Position numbers and translations under genes: made by a program. The notes beneath the pieces are model-generated. The model did no database searches, had not been told where the DNA came from, and saw only the letters and a program-made list of their open reading frames with translations. Of a DNA stretch of 64,000 bases, positions 50,507 to 60,674 are shown piece by piece. The first letter of the stretch is position 1, and each line of letters opens with the position of its first letter. This DNA comes from Mycobacterium sp. AZCC_0083 (lineage in GTDB: Bacteria; Actinomycetota; Actinomycetes; Mycobacteriales; Mycobacteriaceae). The stretch is taken from the NCBI RefSeq assembly GCF_014202335.1, contig NZ_JACHGP010000001.1:295804-359803 (forward strand), written 5' to 3'.

Positions 50507-52360
50507 ATGGCGATGACCACTCCTCAGCACCTGTCCGACCGCTACGAACTCGGTGACATCCTCGGGTTCGGCGGCATGTCGGAGGTCCACCTGGCCCGCG
50601 ACGTCCGGCTGCACCGCGACGTCGCGGTCAAGGTGCTGCGCGCCGACCTCGCCCGCGACCCCAGCTTCTACTTGCGCTTCCGCCGGGAGGCCCAGAACGC
50701 CGCAGCGCTCAACCATTCGTCGATCGTCGCGGTGTACGACACGGGCGAGGCCGAGACGCCAGAGGGGCCGCTGCCCTACATCGTGATGGAGTACGTCGAG
50801 GGCGTGACGCTGCGCGACATCGTGCGCAACGACGGCCCGATGGAGCCGCAGCAGGCCGTCGAGGTCATCGCCGATGCGTGTGAGGCGCTGAACTTCAGCC
50901 ACCAGCACGGCATCATCCACCGCGACGTCAAACCCGCCAACATCATGATCAGCAAGACCGGCGCGGTGAAGGTGATGGACTTCGGCATCGCCCGCGCACT
51001 TGCCGACACCGGCAACAGGCTCACCAAGACCTCCGCCGTGATCGGCACCGCCCAGTACCTGTCCCCCGAGCAGGCCAGCGGCGACAACGTCGACGCCCGC
51101 TCGGACGTGTACTCACTGGGCTGCGTGCTCTACGAAATGCTCACCGGCAAGCCACCTTTCGTCGGCGACTCACCAGTCTCGGTGGCCTACCAGCACGTGC
51201 GCAAGGACCCGGTTCGCCCGTCTCAGCGCCGTGGCGACATCTCCCCCGAGTTGGATGCCGTGGTGCTCAAGGCGCTGGCCAAGAATCCCGAGAACCGCTA
51301 TCAGAGCGCGGCGGAGATGCGCACCGATCTGATCCGCGTGCACAGCGGCGAGGCACCAGACGCCCCGAAGCTGTTCACCGACGCCGAGCATTCAAACCTG
51401 CTGTCGACGGCGTCCGCACGCGGCAACCACTTGCAGCCCACCGAGCCGATTCCCGCACGCAGCAGGTCGATCCGCCGATGGGTGATCGCCGTCGCGATGC
51501 TCGCGGTGCTGGCCATCGTGGTCACGGTCGGGTTCAACGTGTTCGGTACCCGCGACGCACGTGTGCCCGACGTGCACGGTCAATCGCTCGACGCGGCCAG
51601 AACCGCGCTGGAGAACGCCGGTTTCAAGGTCAACGTCCAAACGAAGCCCGACTCCACGGTGGGTCAAGGCGAGGCCATAAACACCGAACCCGACGCCAAC
51701 TCCGAGGCCCGCACGGGCGACGTCGTCACGATCAACGTCTCGATGGGCATCACACAGGTGAAGATCCCCGACTGCCTGAAGCAGACCTATCAGGAGTGCG
51801 CGAGCAAGCTCGAGGACGCCGGCTTCGAGAAGGTCGTGCAGGCGTCGAAGGCGTCGAGCCCCGACGACAAGGGCCAGGTGGTGGACATCAGTCCGCCTAC
51901 CGATTCCACGTCGGCGATCACCAACGAGATCACCGTCTTCGTTGGCTCGGGACCCGGGACCGCGCCGGTGCCGCCAGTCGCCAACCAGACGGCCGACGTC
52001 GCCCAACAGATCCTCAGCGCGTCCAAGTTCACCAATGTCATCCAAGTCTCCGTCGACGGCTTGTTGCCCTCGGGCCAGGTCGTGGCCACCGTGCCGCCCG
52101 CCGGTGCGGACACGCCGCTGGACGCCCCGATCCAGGTGCAGGTCTCCAAGGGCAATCAGTTCGCCATGCCGGACCTCACGGCGAAGTTCTACACCGAGGT
52201 CGTTCCCATTCTGCAGGGACAGGGCTTCCTCGGAACACCGCTCAACGGCGGCGACGTACCGGGCCAGGACAAGGACCGCAACCGCGTCGTGAGACAAGAC
52301 CCACCACCGGGCACCGGCGTGAACAAGGACGGCACCATCACGTTGTATTACGGCTCGTAG
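50507..52360 (+). CDS. PknB-like transmembrane Ser/Thr protein kinase with four PASTA domains
   Basis: A 617-aa receptor kinase very similar to PknB. The kinase domain (residues 10-275) has the glycine loop ILGFGGMSEVHLARD, VAVKVLR, HRDVKPANIM, VMDFGIARA and the activation loop TSAVIGTAQYLSPEQ. A juxtamembrane region leads to one helix near 325-345 (WVIAVAMLAVLAIVVTVGF). Four extracellular PASTA repeats follow; the second holds two Cys (DCLKQTYQEC). PASTA domains bind muropeptides. It stands alone beside aro genes, away from the rodA-pbpA-pknA context of true pknB. Start is 50507 or 50513. Confidence 0.93.
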   Translation: MAMTTPQHLSDRYELGDILGFGGMSEVHLARDVRLHRDVAVKVLRADLARDPSFYLRFRREAQNAAALNHSSIVAVYDTGEAETPEGPLPYIVMEYVEGVTLRDIVRNDGPMEPQQAVEVIADACEALNFSHQHGIIHRDVKPANIMISKTGAVKVMDFGIARALADTGNRLTKTSAVIGTAQYLSPEQASGDNVDARSDVYSLGCVLYEMLTGKPPFVGDSPVSVAYQHVRKDPVRPSQRRGDISPELDAVVLKALAKNPENRYQSAAEMRTDLIRVHSGEAPDAPKLFTDAEHSNLLSTASARGNHLQPTEPIPARSRSIRRWVIAVAMLAVLAIVVTVGFNVFGTRDARVPDVHGQSLDAARTALENAGFKVNVQTKPDSTVGQGEAINTEPDANSEARTGDVVTINVSMGITQVKIPDCLKQTYQECASKLEDAGFEKVVQASKASSPDDKGQVVDISPPTDSTSAITNEITVFVGSGPGTAPVPPVANQTADVAQQILSASKFTNVIQVSVDGLLPSGQVVATVPPAGADTPLDAPIQVQVSKGNQFAMPDLTAKFYTEVVPILQGQGFLGTPLNGGDVPGQDKDRNRVVRQDPPPGTGVNKDGTITLYYGS

Positions 52361-52364
52361 CCGC

Positions 52365-52715
52365 CTAGCTGCCGTAGGTGTAGCGGAGGTTGGCGTTGAT
52401 GAGTTCGCCGATCCGCTTGCGCATGTGCCCGGTGAGGCTCGCGTCCGGCACCGGCTCGTCGACGTAGAGGGTCCAGCGCAGCTCGGTACCGCGGTCCGCT
52501 GGCACCAGGTCGAAGTGCAGGCGCGCATCGGGCCGCTTGAGCCACAGCGATGACCAGACCACGTGCCTGGACCGATCGGATTCGAGCACTGCCGGGGCGA
52601 TCTCCTCGTCGAGAAGCAGCAGCCATGGGCGGCTCGGTTGGCGATTCGGGTCGCAGAGGTCGTCGAAGATCGCCCACGGCGGCGCGGGCTGGCTGCGTTG
52701 CCGCGAACCGATCAT
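52365..52715 (-). CDS. SRPBCC-fold protein (polyketide cyclase-like)
   Basis: A 116-aa protein with the helix-grip pattern: PPWAIFDDLCDPNRQPSRPW, DRSRHVVWSSLWLKRPDARL, LVPADRGTELRWTLYVDEP and the long C-terminal helix SLTGHMRKRIGELINANLRY. The fold binds hydrophobic ligands; no reaction can be given. The ATG at 52715 follows two GTG codons that could also start it. The 3' end lies 4 nt from the kinase stop, so the two genes converge. Confidence 0.75.
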   Translation of the reverse strand: MIGSRQRSQPAPPWAIFDDLCDPNRQPSRPWLLLLDEEIAPAVLESDRSRHVVWSSLWLKRPDARLHFDLVPADRGTELRWTLYVDEPVPDASLTGHMRKRIGELINANLRYTYGS

Positions 52716-52747
52716 CACCACCGAACGAACGTAACGCGGTCCGCAAC

Positions 52748-53179
52748 CTAGATAACGACGAGCGCCACGGCGACGGCAGCTGCAGCGCACATCGACGGAC
52801 CGTGCGGCACCGTGGCATCCCTGCCGCGCAACGCAACGGCCACCGCCCAAGTCGCGGTCAGCATCGGAGCGCCCAACGCCGCCAGCACCCAGGCGTCGAC
52901 GCCGAAGGATCCCGTGAGCGCGCCGACGCCGATCGCCAGCTTGACGTCCCCCGCGCCCATGCCCGCAGGCGCCGCCAGATGCACGCCGAGATAGAACAGC
53001 GCAAGGGCGAGCGCGCCGATGAGCGCAGGCACGCCGCGACCGGTGACGACCGAGACGGCAAGCACCACCGCGGCGCCCGGCAATGTCAGCGCATTGGGTA
53101 GTCGCCGCTGCCGGATGTCGTACACCGTCAGCGCCGCGAACCAGGCCAGCACGCAGGCGCACGCCACCCCCGCCCCCAT
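52748..53179 (-). CDS. A24 family prepilin peptidase, catalytic domain only
   Basis: A 143-aa membrane protease of the type IV prepilin peptidase family, with the two catalytic aspartates in TVYDIRQRRLPN (near 21) and GMGAGDVKLAIG (near 78). It lacks the N-terminal zinc/methyltransferase domain of classical PilD, as do other mycobacterial members (Rv2551c). About six membrane helices are seen. Substrates would be Flp/Tad-type pilins encoded elsewhere; none are in the window. Confidence 0.88.
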   Translation of the reverse strand: MGAGVACACVLAWFAALTVYDIRQRRLPNALTLPGAAVVLAVSVVTGRGVPALIGALALALFYLGVHLAAPAGMGAGDVKLAIGVGALTGSFGVDAWVLAALGAPMLTATWAVAVALRGRDATVPHGPSMCAAAAVAVALVVI

Positions 53180-53194
53180 CTTCGAAGGCTAACG

Positions 53195-54016
53195 TCAGCC
53201 GAGGGCGGCGCTCATCGCCTCTTTCGGCGCTGGGCGCCCGGTGAACTGCTCCACCTGGGCGAAGGCCTGATGCAGCAGCATGTCCAGTCCGCTGACCACC
53301 CAGCCGCCCGCGGCCGCGATCGCCTCCGCCAACGGGGTCGGCCATGGGTCGTAGATCGCGTCGAGCAACAGCCACGCCCCCGCGACCGTCGCGGCGTGCT
53401 CGGCGGCGACGCTCGCAGGCAGCGTGTTGACGACGGCATCGACGTCGCCCAGCGGGGTACCCAGCGCGACCCACCGCACGGCGACGCCGAGCCGGGCGCC
53501 GAGGGCGAGCAGCGGCTCGGCCTTGTCGCGATTGCGGGAGACGATCGACACGTCGGCCGCCCCGAGCTCCACGAGCCCGACGAGCGCTGCCGGCGCGGTG
53601 CCGCCCGAGCCGAGCACGGCGGCCCGCTCCAGGTCGGATGGGTTGCCTTCGAGCTTCGCACCGAGCGCGCCCGTAACGCCGTCGACGTCGGTGTTGTCGG
53701 CGCGCCAGCCGGCATCGGTGCGCACGAGCGTGTTGGCCGAGCCGACGAGTTCGGCACGGGTGGTGCGCTCGTCGGCGAACGCGAGTGCGGCGAACTTGCC
53801 GGGCATGGTGACCGACACCCCGACCCATTCGGGGCCGAAACCGCCGACCAGTGAAGGCAATTCGTCGGCAGTGCACTCGATGCGGTCGTAGGTCCAGTCG
53901 GTAAGACCCAGCGCGCGGTAGGCCGCGAGATGCAGCTGCGGCGACCGCGAATGCACGATCGGCGATCCCAGGACCGCCGCCCGGCGTGCGCCGTTACCGG
54001 GCGCTGTCGAGGACAC
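53195..54016 (-). CDS. aroE: shikimate dehydrogenase
   Basis: Reduces 3-dehydroshikimate with NADPH. The 273-aa protein has AVLGSPIVHSRSPQLHLAAY (substrate loop), VTMPGKFAAL with the catalytic Lys, NTDVDGV for the Asp/Asn pair, and the NADP loop AAVLGSGGTAPAAL. The C-terminal helix GLDMLLHQAFAQVEQFTG is standard. Its start lies 23 bp inside the mltG gene, and it corresponds to Rv2552c. Confidence 0.95.
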   Translation of the reverse strand: MSSTAPGNGARRAAVLGSPIVHSRSPQLHLAAYRALGLTDWTYDRIECTADELPSLVGGFGPEWVGVSVTMPGKFAALAFADERTTRAELVGSANTLVRTDAGWRADNTDVDGVTGALGAKLEGNPSDLERAAVLGSGGTAPAALVGLVELGAADVSIVSRNRDKAEPLLALGARLGVAVRWVALGTPLGDVDAVVNTLPASVAAEHAATVAGAWLLLDAIYDPWPTPLAEAIAAAGGWVVSGLDMLLHQAFAQVEQFTGRPAPKEAMSAALG

Positions 54017-55244
54017 CGTTGTGTCTGGCGAGTTCGATGTTCGCCAGGTGCTGCTGGTAGTCGCGGGTGAACAGCGTGGTGCCCGTCATGTCCACGGTGA
54101 CGAAGTAGAGCCAGTCACCAGGCTCGGGGTTCTCCGCGGCGGCCAGTGCGGGCTGCCCGGGCGAGCAGATCGGCGTTGCCGGAAGCCCTTCGCGCACATA
54201 GGTGTTCCACGGCGTGTTTTGAGCGCGATCGCCGTCGGTGGTGGCCACCTCTTGACGATCGAGCGGGTAGTTCACCGTCGAGTCGAACTCGAGGCGGTTG
54301 TGCTCGGGTTCGGCGAGCCGGTTGTAGATGACCCTGGCCACCTTGGCGAAGTCCTGGGGTTTGGCCTCGCGCTGCACCAGCGACGCCACCGTAAGGATCT
54401 GGTACGGCGACAGGTTGGCGGCCTTGCCTGCCTCCAGCAGTCCTTCCTGCTCGTACTGCCGACTGCTACCTGCGATCAGGGTGGACAGGATGTCCTGTGC
54501 CGACGCCGACGGGTCCACGTTCCACGTGCCCGGTGCGATCAGCCCCTCGATGCGGCGGTGGTCGTTGCCGAGGGTCTTGATCGGGCCGAGCGCCCATTCC
54601 GGGATGGCCAGCGCCGACGGCTCCGCCGAACCCGCGGCCTGCTTGAGATCGTCGGCCTTGACGCACTGCTTGGTGTCATCGAGCTGCACGCAGGTGGCCT
54701 CGGAGATCAGCGTGAACACACCCTGCGTGACGTCGTTGGTCTTGACGTCGGCGATGTCGTCGAGCTGACGGCCTTCTGGGATCACAAGTCGACCGACCCG
54801 GTTCTGCGCATCGGCAAGTCTCGCAACGGCATTCGCTGCTGGGATCTCGGTGCGCACCTTGTAGAACCCGGGCTGGATCGCCGAGATCGCGGCGTTGCCC
54901 GCGGCGGCCTTCACGAAGGTCGGCACGGTCGCGATCACCTGATGGTCTAGCAGCGTCTGGCCGATCGCGGTCGTGGAGTCGCCGTTGTGGACCTCGATCA
55001 CGACGTCGCTCACGCCGCCGCCCTGGTAGTCGTCCCCTGCGCCGAACAGCCCGTGCCAGAGCCGGGAACCGAGGAACACCGTGCCGATCACGACGACGAT
55101 GAGGGCGGCGACCGCGAATCCGGTGACCGTCCGACGCTTGCGGCGGTTGCGCGTCGCACGGGCGCGTTCCCTGCGGCTCATGCCACGACGCGGCCTGCCG
55201 ACCGACACCGGCTCCGTCCGCTCGCGGACCCAGTCGTCAGGCAT
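53994..55244 (-). CDS. mltG: endolytic murein transglycosylase MltG
   Basis: A 416-aa membrane-anchored lytic transglycosylase that cuts nascent peptidoglycan near its synthesis site. A basic cytoplasmic N-terminus ([20 protein letters not shown], around residues 22-38) precedes one helix ([19 protein letters not shown]). The YceG domain follows, with a LysM-like region ([19 protein letters not shown]) and the catalytic Glu in [20 protein letters not shown], then [10 protein letters not shown] and [14 protein letters not shown]. Its 3' end overlaps aroE, and its 5' end overlaps ruvX by 8 nt. Confidence 0.94.
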   Translation of the reverse strand: MPDDWVRERTEPVSVGRPRRGMSRRERARATRNRRKRRTVTGFAVAALIVVVIGTVFLGSRLWHGLFGAGDDYQGGGVSDVVIEVHNGDSTTAIGQTLLDHQVIATVPTFVKAAAGNAAISAIQPGFYKVRTEIPAANAVARLADAQNRVGRLVIPEGRQLDDIADVKTNDVTQGVFTLISEATCVQLDDTKQCVKADDLKQAAGSAEPSALAIPEWALGPIKTLGNDHRRIEGLIAPGTWNVDPSASAQDILSTLIAGSSRQYEQEGLLEAGKAANLSPYQILTVASLVQREAKPQDFAKVARVIYNRLAEPEHNRLEFDSTVNYPLDRQEVATTDGDRAQNTPWNTYVREGLPATPICSPGQPALAAAENPEPGDWLYFVTVDMTGTTLFTRDYQQHLANIELARHNGVLDSAR

Positions 55245-55755
55245 CGGCCGCTCCGGTGCGGTCGGCCAGAACGGCCCGCCGCTGATCCAGCCAGGTCTGC
55301 AGAATGCCGACCGCGGCGGCCTGATCGATCATGGCCCTCTGTCCCTTCGCTTTGATGCCGGCCTCCCGCAGCTCCCGCTGCGCGGTCACAGTGGTGAGAC
55401 GCTCGTCGACCAGCCGCACTGGGATCGGTGCGATGCGGGCCGCGAGCGCGTCCGCGACGGCGATCGCGTCGACGGCCGACGGCCCGGTCCGCTCGGCGAG
55501 GGTGCGCGGCAGTCCAACCACCACCTCTACCACGTCCATATCGGTGACGAGCCGGGCCAGTCGCTTCACGTGCTTGTCGGTGCGGTCGCGCCGAACCGTC
55601 TCCACCGGGGTGGCGAGGATTCCGTCGGGATCGCTGCTGGCCACACCGATGCGGACGGTACCCACGTCGACGCCGAGCCGTCGCCCGCGTCCCGGATCCG
55701 GCGGCTGCAGGCTGCCCCCGGGCCGGTCCGGCAGACGGTCTTCGGTTTCTCCCAC
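55237..55755 (-). CDS. ruvX: RuvX/YqgF Holliday-junction-resolvase-like 16S rRNA processing nuclease
   Basis: A 172-aa RNase H-fold protein with [20 protein letters not shown] (first catalytic Asp), [16 protein letters not shown] (Glu/Gly strand) and [15 protein letters not shown] plus [15 protein letters not shown] (remaining acids). The GTG at 55755 gives the start [23 protein letters not shown] region of mycobacterial forms, with GGAG 8 nt upstream inside the alaS end. It lies between alaS and mltG as in M. tuberculosis (Rv2554c). Confidence 0.93.
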   Translation of the reverse strand: MGETEDRLPDRPGGSLQPPDPGRGRRLGVDVGTVRIGVASSDPDGILATPVETVRRDRTDKHVKRLARLVTDMDVVEVVVGLPRTLAERTGPSAVDAIAVADALAARIAPIPVRLVDERLTTVTAQRELREAGIKAKGQRAMIDQAAAVGILQTWLDQRRAVLADRTGAADA

Positions 55756-55759
55756 TAAG

Positions 55760-58492
55760 TCAGCTCCGCTGACTCCGTGCCACCTCGGCACGAAGCGCGG
55801 CGAGGGCCGCATCGATTCCGGAGGCGCCAGAGCCGGACCCCTGCGCGAGGTCGGCCTTGCCGCCGCCGCGGCCGTTCACGGCAGCACCGAGCGTCTTGAC
55901 CAAGTCATTGGCGGAAAGACCGAGATCTTGCGCGGTTGGGGTGGCCGCCACCACGAACGGCACCGAGTCGTCATCGCCCTCGGCGATCAGCGCCACCACA
56001 GCGGGGTCGGATCCGAGCTTGCCGCGAATGTCGCCGACGAGGCTGCGCAGATCGGCCGCCGACATCCCGCCGGCCATCCGCTGTGCCACCAGACGGACCT
56101 TACCCACTTGTTCGGCGCCTGCAGCGGCGTTCACCGCGGCTGCCCGCGCGTTCGCCAGCCGGGCACGATCTAGTTCCTTCTCGGCAACCTTGAGCCGCTC
56201 GATGAGGTTGGCGACCCTGGCGGGCACCTCGTCCGACGGCACCTTCAGCGACGACGCGAGGCCGGCCATGAGCGCGCGTTCCTTGGCCAGGTACTTAAAG
56301 GAGTCGAGTCCGACGTAGGCCTCGACGCGGCGCACCCCGGAGCCCACCGACGACTCACCGAGAATCGTCACGGGTCCGATCTGCGCCGAGTTGTGCACGT
56401 GCGTGCCACCGCAGAGTTCCAGTGAGAACGGGCCACCGATCTCGACCAGTCGGACGTCCTCGGGGTAGGCCTCGCCGAAGAGCGCCATCGCACCCATAGC
56501 CTTGGCCTTCTCGAGTTTGGTGTAAATGGTGTTCACTGCGAAGTCGGCCTCGACGGCTTCGTTGGTGACGACCTCGATCTGGTCGCGCTGCTCGTCGTTC
56601 AGCGCGCCCTGCCAGTTGAAGTCGAACCGCAGATAGCCGGGCCGGTTCAGGGAGCCGGCCTGAACGGCGTTGGGGCCCAACACCTGTCGCAGCGCGGCGT
56701 GCACCATATGGGTGCCGGAGTGCCCCTGGGTGGCGCCGTGGCGCCACTTCGGGTCGACGGCCGCGACGACGGTGTCGCCCTCGACGAACTCGCCCGACTC
56801 GACGGTGATGCGGTGCGCGAACAGCGTCTTGGAGATCTTCTGTACGTCGGTGACGGCGGCCTTCGCGGCCTGGCCGGAGCCGGTACCGGTGATCGATCCG
56901 ATGTCGGCGATCTGGCCGCCGGACTCGGCGTACAGAGGAGTGCGGTCGAGGATCAGCTCGACGCGATCGGCGGTGAGCGTCTCGCCACCGGTGGCGGAGC
57001 CGCCGATCCCACCGGAGTGCGCGACGACGGGAACGCGCTTGCCGTCGACGAAGATGCCGAGAATCCTTGCCTCGGAAGAGAGTTCGTCGAATCCGGTGAA
57101 CTCCGTTGGACCTGCGTCGACCAGTTCGCGGTAGGCGGTGAGGTCGGCGTGGGCGTGCTTGCGCGCTGCGGCGTCGGCCTTGGCACGCTGCCGCTGCTCG
57201 GCCATCAGGCCGCGGAAGCCCTCCTCGTCGACGCTCAACCCGGTCTCGGCCGCCATCTCCAGGGTCAGCTCGATCGGGAAGCCGTAGGTGTCGTGCAGGG
57301 TGAACGCGTCGGTGCCCGACAGCACCGTGGCGCCGGACGACTTCGTCGAGTTGGCGGCGTCCTCGAACAGCCGCGAACCCGCCACCAGCGTGCGGTTGAA
57401 GGCGGTCTCCTCGGCCACGGCGATGCGCTGGATCCGGTCGAAGTCCGTCACCAGTTCTGGGTACGACGGTCCCATCGCGTCGCGCACCGTGACCATCAGC
57501 TCGCTCACGATCGGGGTGTCGATGCCGAGCAGCTTGGCCGACCGGATCACCCGGCGCAGCAGGCGGCGCAGCACGTAGCCGCGGCCGTCGTTGCCGGGGC
57601 TGACGCCGTCGCCGATGATGATCGCCGCGGTACGGCTGTGGTCGGCGATGATCCGGTAGCGCACGTCGTCATCGTGATTGCCGACGCCGTACCCGCGCGG
57701 GGCGATTCCGGCGACCAGGTCGATGACCGGCCGCACCAGGTCCGTCTCGTAGACGTTGTCGACGCCCTGCAGCAGACACGCCACCCGTTCGACGCCCATG
57801 CCGGTGTCGATGTTCTTGCGCGGCAACGGCCCGAGGATCTCGAAGTCCTCCTTGCTGGTGCCCCCGCCGCGCTCGTTCTGCATGAAGACGAGGTTCCAGA
57901 TCTCGATGTAGCGGTCCTCGTTGGCCTCGGGGCCGCCCTCGATTCCGTACTCCGGTCCGCGGTCGTAGTAGATCTCCGATGACGGCCCGCACGGGCCTGG
58001 GATGCCCATCGACCAGTAGTTGTCGGCCATGCCGCGGCGCTGGATGCGCACGGACGGCAGCCCGGCTATCTCCTGCCACAGCGCGATGGCCTCATCGTCA
58101 TCGAGATAGACGGTGGCCCACAGTCTTTCGGGCTCGAACCCGTAGCCGCCCTGATCCTGCGGGTTCGTCAACAGGGTCCACGCGAACTCGATGGCGCCCT
58201 TCTTGAAGTAGTCGCCGAACGAGAAGTTGCCTGCCATCTGGAAGAAGGTGTTGTGCCGAGTGGTGATGCCGACCTCGTCGATGTCCGGCGTGCGGATGCA
58301 TTTCTGCACACTGGTCGCGCGATTCCACGGCGGTGTCTGCTGGCCAAGGAAGTAGGGCACGAACTGCACCATGCCGGCGTTGACGAACAGCAAGTTGGGG
58401 TCGTCGAGGATCACCGATGCGCTTGGCACTTCGGTGTGTCCCGCCTTCACGAAGTGATCGAGGAAGCGCTTCCTGATCTCGTGTGTCTGCAC
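55760..58492 (-). CDS. alaS: alanyl-tRNA synthetase
   Basis: Charges tRNA-Ala. The 910-aa class II enzyme starts [20 protein letters not shown] and has motif 1 ([13 protein letters not shown]), motif 2 ([17 protein letters not shown], here [20 protein letters not shown]) and motif 3 ([20 protein letters not shown]). The editing domain carries the zinc residues [11 protein letters not shown] and CGGTHVHN, and the C-Ala domain begins near 780. A GTG start at 58492 has AAGGA 9 nt upstream. Confidence 0.97.
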   Translation of the reverse strand: MQTHEIRKRFLDHFVKAGHTEVPSASVILDDPNLLFVNAGMVQFVPYFLGQQTPPWNRATSVQKCIRTPDIDEVGITTRHNTFFQMAGNFSFGDYFKKGAIEFAWTLLTNPQDQGGYGFEPERLWATVYLDDDEAIALWQEIAGLPSVRIQRRGMADNYWSMGIPGPCGPSSEIYYDRGPEYGIEGGPEANEDRYIEIWNLVFMQNERGGGTSKEDFEILGPLPRKNIDTGMGVERVACLLQGVDNVYETDLVRPVIDLVAGIAPRGYGVGNHDDDVRYRIIADHSRTAAIIIGDGVSPGNDGRGYVLRRLLRRVIRSAKLLGIDTPIVSELMVTVRDAMGPSYPELVTDFDRIQRIAVAEETAFNRTLVAGSRLFEDAANSTKSSGATVLSGTDAFTLHDTYGFPIELTLEMAAETGLSVDEEGFRGLMAEQRQRAKADAAARKHAHADLTAYRELVDAGPTEFTGFDELSSEARILGIFVDGKRVPVVAHSGGIGGSATGGETLTADRVELILDRTPLYAESGGQIADIGSITGTGSGQAAKAAVTDVQKISKTLFAHRITVESGEFVEGDTVVAAVDPKWRHGATQGHSGTHMVHAALRQVLGPNAVQAGSLNRPGYLRFDFNWQGALNDEQRDQIEVVTNEAVEADFAVNTIYTKLEKAKAMGAMALFGEAYPEDVRLVEIGGPFSLELCGGTHVHNSAQIGPVTILGESSVGSGVRRVEAYVGLDSFKYLAKERALMAGLASSLKVPSDEVPARVANLIERLKVAEKELDRARLANARAAAVNAAAGAEQVGKVRLVAQRMAGGMSAADLRSLVGDIRGKLGSDPAVVALIAEGDDDSVPFVVAATPTAQDLGLSANDLVKTLGAAVNGRGGGKADLAQGSGSGASGIDAALAALRAEVARSQRS

Positions 58493-58635
58493 GTGCTGTT
58501 GTCCTTAATTGGTGGAGTTTCTCGACCGCATTACAGTACCGGTCCGCATTCGGGCGGTTGACAGGCGCGGGTTGCGACCCGGAGCCGCTCCGGCGGCGAC
58601 ATTGGATCGGTCACGGCAAGCTCACCCGGTGCCGT

Positions 58636-59046
58636 TCAACCGTCGATGAAGCTCAACCTGACCGAGCGGCGGGGATTGTCCCGGTTGAGGTCGACCAGCA
58701 CGACGCTCTGCCAGGTCCCCAGCAGCGGTTTGCCACTCTGCACCGGTACCGTCACCGACGGCGACACGATGCCGGGCAGGACGTGATCGGCCCCGTGCCC
58801 CGGTGCGCCGTGCGAGTGCCGGTAGCGGTCATCGCGCGGCAGCAGGCGCTCCAGCGTGTCGACCAGGTCGTCGTCGGACCCGGCGCCGGTCTCGATGATG
58901 GCCACGCCTGCGGTCGCGTGCGGGACGAACACGTTGCACAGGCCTGCGGCGTTGGGACCGCGCCTTGCGCAGAACGCCAGCACGGCATCGGTCAGATCGA
59001 CTGTCCGCCGTCGGGAGGTGTCGACGTCGAGTACCTCGGTGTGCAT
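58636..59046 (-). CDS. YjbQ family protein (secondary thiamine-phosphate synthase-like)
   Basis: A 136-aa protein of the YjbQ/UPF0047 family. Conserved residues are HATAGVAIIETGAGSDDDLVDTLE, with the metal-binding His, and HGAPGHGADHVLPGIVSPSVTVPV, carrying the second His pair, then LGTWQSVVLVDLN. Members have weak thiamine-phosphate synthase activity in vitro, but the real role is unclear. The place next to alaS matches Rv2556c. Confidence 0.9.
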   Translation of the reverse strand: MHTEVLDVDTSRRRTVDLTDAVLAFCARRGPNAAGLCNVFVPHATAGVAIIETGAGSDDDLVDTLERLLPRDDRYRHSHGAPGHGADHVLPGIVSPSVTVPVQSGKPLLGTWQSVVLVDLNRDNPRRSVRLSFIDG

Positions 59047-59180
59047 GAGTCCGAGCCTACGAGCCGGCCGTCAAGTGAGCCCGCCAACACCATTGCCTCG
59101 GCATATCCGACGGAGGACAGTTGTCGGTGGACCGGTGGCGCTACCGGGGCGCCGCCACGACCCGACAAGGGAGGTGGATC

Positions 59181-59801
59181 GTGTTCGCACGAACTACCAC
59201 TATCGCTGCGCAGCCATCGTCCATCGACGCAGGAATCTCGTGTGTCCGCGATGACGTGATGCCAGCGCTTCAGGAGATGGCCGGCTTCATCGGGCTGTCT
59301 CTGGTGGTCGACCGGCAGTCCGGCGAGTGCATTGCCACCAGCGCGTGGGAATCCGACGAGGCCCAGCGCGCGAGCGCCCAGGACATTGGGCCACTTCGCG
59401 ATCGGGCCGCAGACGCGTTCGGCGGTCGCGCGACGGTCGAAGCGTGGGAGATCGCCGTTCTGCACCGGCAGCGCAGCTCCGACACCGGCGCCTGCATGCG
59501 AGCCACCTGGCTCGCCCTGCCTCCCGACCAGATGGATGCTGGCATCGAGTACTTCCGCTCGACTGTGCTGCCTCAAGTCGAGCACCTGGACGGATTCCGC
59601 AGTGCCAGCCTGATGGTCGAACGCGGATCGGGACGCGCGGTGTCCTCGGTGTCGTTCAGCGGCCGCGCCGCCATGGAACGCAACAGGGACCAGGCGAGGG
59701 CACTCAAGGCCGAGTCGATCCGCGCAGCGGGCGCCACCGAGGTCGCCGACGGTGAATTCGAGCTGGTGTTGGCCCACCTGCGGGTGCCCGAGCTGGCCTG
59801 A
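59181..59801 (+). CDS. starvation-type protein with two ABM-like (alpha/beta-barrel) domains (Rv2557/Rv2558-like)
   Basis: A 206-aa protein of two similar halves, each a ferredoxin-like stress-responsive/ABM unit: [20 protein letters not shown] with [15 protein letters not shown], and [22 protein letters not shown] with [15 protein letters not shown]. In M. tuberculosis two paralogues, Rv2557 and Rv2558, sit at this place and are induced by starvation; here one copy is present. The GTG at 59181 follows GGGAGG by 6 nt and aligns with the mycobacterial start. Confidence 0.82.
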   Translation: MFARTTTIAAQPSSIDAGISCVRDDVMPALQEMAGFIGLSLVVDRQSGECIATSAWESDEAQRASAQDIGPLRDRAADAFGGRATVEAWEIAVLHRQRSSDTGACMRATWLALPPDQMDAGIEYFRSTVLPQVEHLDGFRSASLMVERGSGRAVSSVSFSGRAAMERNRDQARALKAESIRAAGATEVADGEFELVLAHLRVPELA

Positions 59802-59916
59802 CAGTCTCCCGTCGCTTCGCTCGCACCAGTACCGTCGGCGTCGCCATTGACGCTGGCGTTTGTAATTGCGCGCCAGGGGTATTGCTCAATCAGCAATCGT
59901 CCCCTGGAGGAAAGAC

Positions 59917-60204
59917 ATGACAATCACCGGCATCATCACCGCGATTCTCATCGGCGTCGTGATCGGCGTGCTCGGCCGAATGGTGGCACCCGGCAAGCAG
60001 AACATCTCCATGCTGGTCACCATCTTGGTCGGCATCGTCGCCGCATTCGTCGGCACCGCACTGGCACGGGCGATGGGAATTCCCACCGCTACCAACGGCA
60101 TCGACTGGCTCGAACTGCTCGTCCAGGTCCTCGTGGCCGCGGTCGGCGTTGGCCTGGTCTCGGCGATGATGGGACGCCGCCGCGGCGGATTGTTGCGCCG
60201 TTAG
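59917..60204 (+). CDS. GlsB/YeaQ/YmgE-family stress membrane protein
   Basis: A 95-aa protein with three hydrophobic segments (ITAILIGVVIGVLGRMV, LVTILVGIVAAFVGTAL, LVQVLVAAVGVGLVSAMM) and the family motif GRMVAPGKQNISM between the first two. The group is linked to envelope stress. The ATG at 59917 has GGAGG 6 nt upstream. The stop overlaps the convergent SRPBCC gene by 4 nt. Confidence 0.88.
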   Translation: MTITGIITAILIGVVIGVLGRMVAPGKQNISMLVTILVGIVAAFVGTALARAMGIPTATNGIDWLELLVQVLVAAVGVGLVSAMMGRRRGGLLRR

Positions 60205-60674
60205 TCGACCAGCAGCGCGTCGAGTCGGTCATAACCCTCGGTCATCCCGCTCTCCATCGGGGAGGACAACAGGGCGTCACGCGCCTCGACGCTCGGGCAG
60301 ATCGACCGACCCCGCAACCGGCTCCGCCCGTCACCGAGATCCTCGAACCACATGAACTCGATGTTCACCATGTCCCTCGCGAGCTCGAATTCGAAGGTCT
60401 GGACGACGAATTCGTCGTCGCGGACGATGTGGAAGACGCCGTTGAACCAGTACTCGGCGCCGTCCGGACCGCGGTGCAGATACCGGTAGCCACCGCCGGT
60501 GCGGAAGTCCCAGCGCTCGATGGTCATCTCGTTGCGCGACGGCCCCAGCCACTGCTTGACGAGCTCCGGATCGGCGTGAGCGCGGAACAGTGCCGACGCC
60601 GGTGCGTCGAAGTCGCGGGTGAAGTCCATCGCCAGCGTGTCGACCGGCGCCACCAGGTTGAGTGCGTTCGTCAT
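60201..60674 (-). CDS. SRPBCC/AHSA1-like protein
   Basis: A 157-aa helix-grip protein (AHSA1 group): DFTRDFDAPASALFRAHADPELVKQW, GPSRNEMTIERWDFRTGGGYRY, and GMTEGYDRLDALL at the C-terminus. It starts within the stop of the ArsR gene (ATGA). ArsR-SRPBCC pairs are common and suggest a stress or ligand-responsive unit; the ligand is unknown. Confidence 0.88.
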   Translation of the reverse strand: MTNALNLVAPVDTLAMDFTRDFDAPASALFRAHADPELVKQWLGPSRNEMTIERWDFRTGGGYRYLHRGPDGAEYWFNGVFHIVRDDEFVVQTFEFELARDMVNIEFMWFEDLGDGRSRLRGRSICPSVEARDALLSSPMESGMTEGYDRLDALLVD

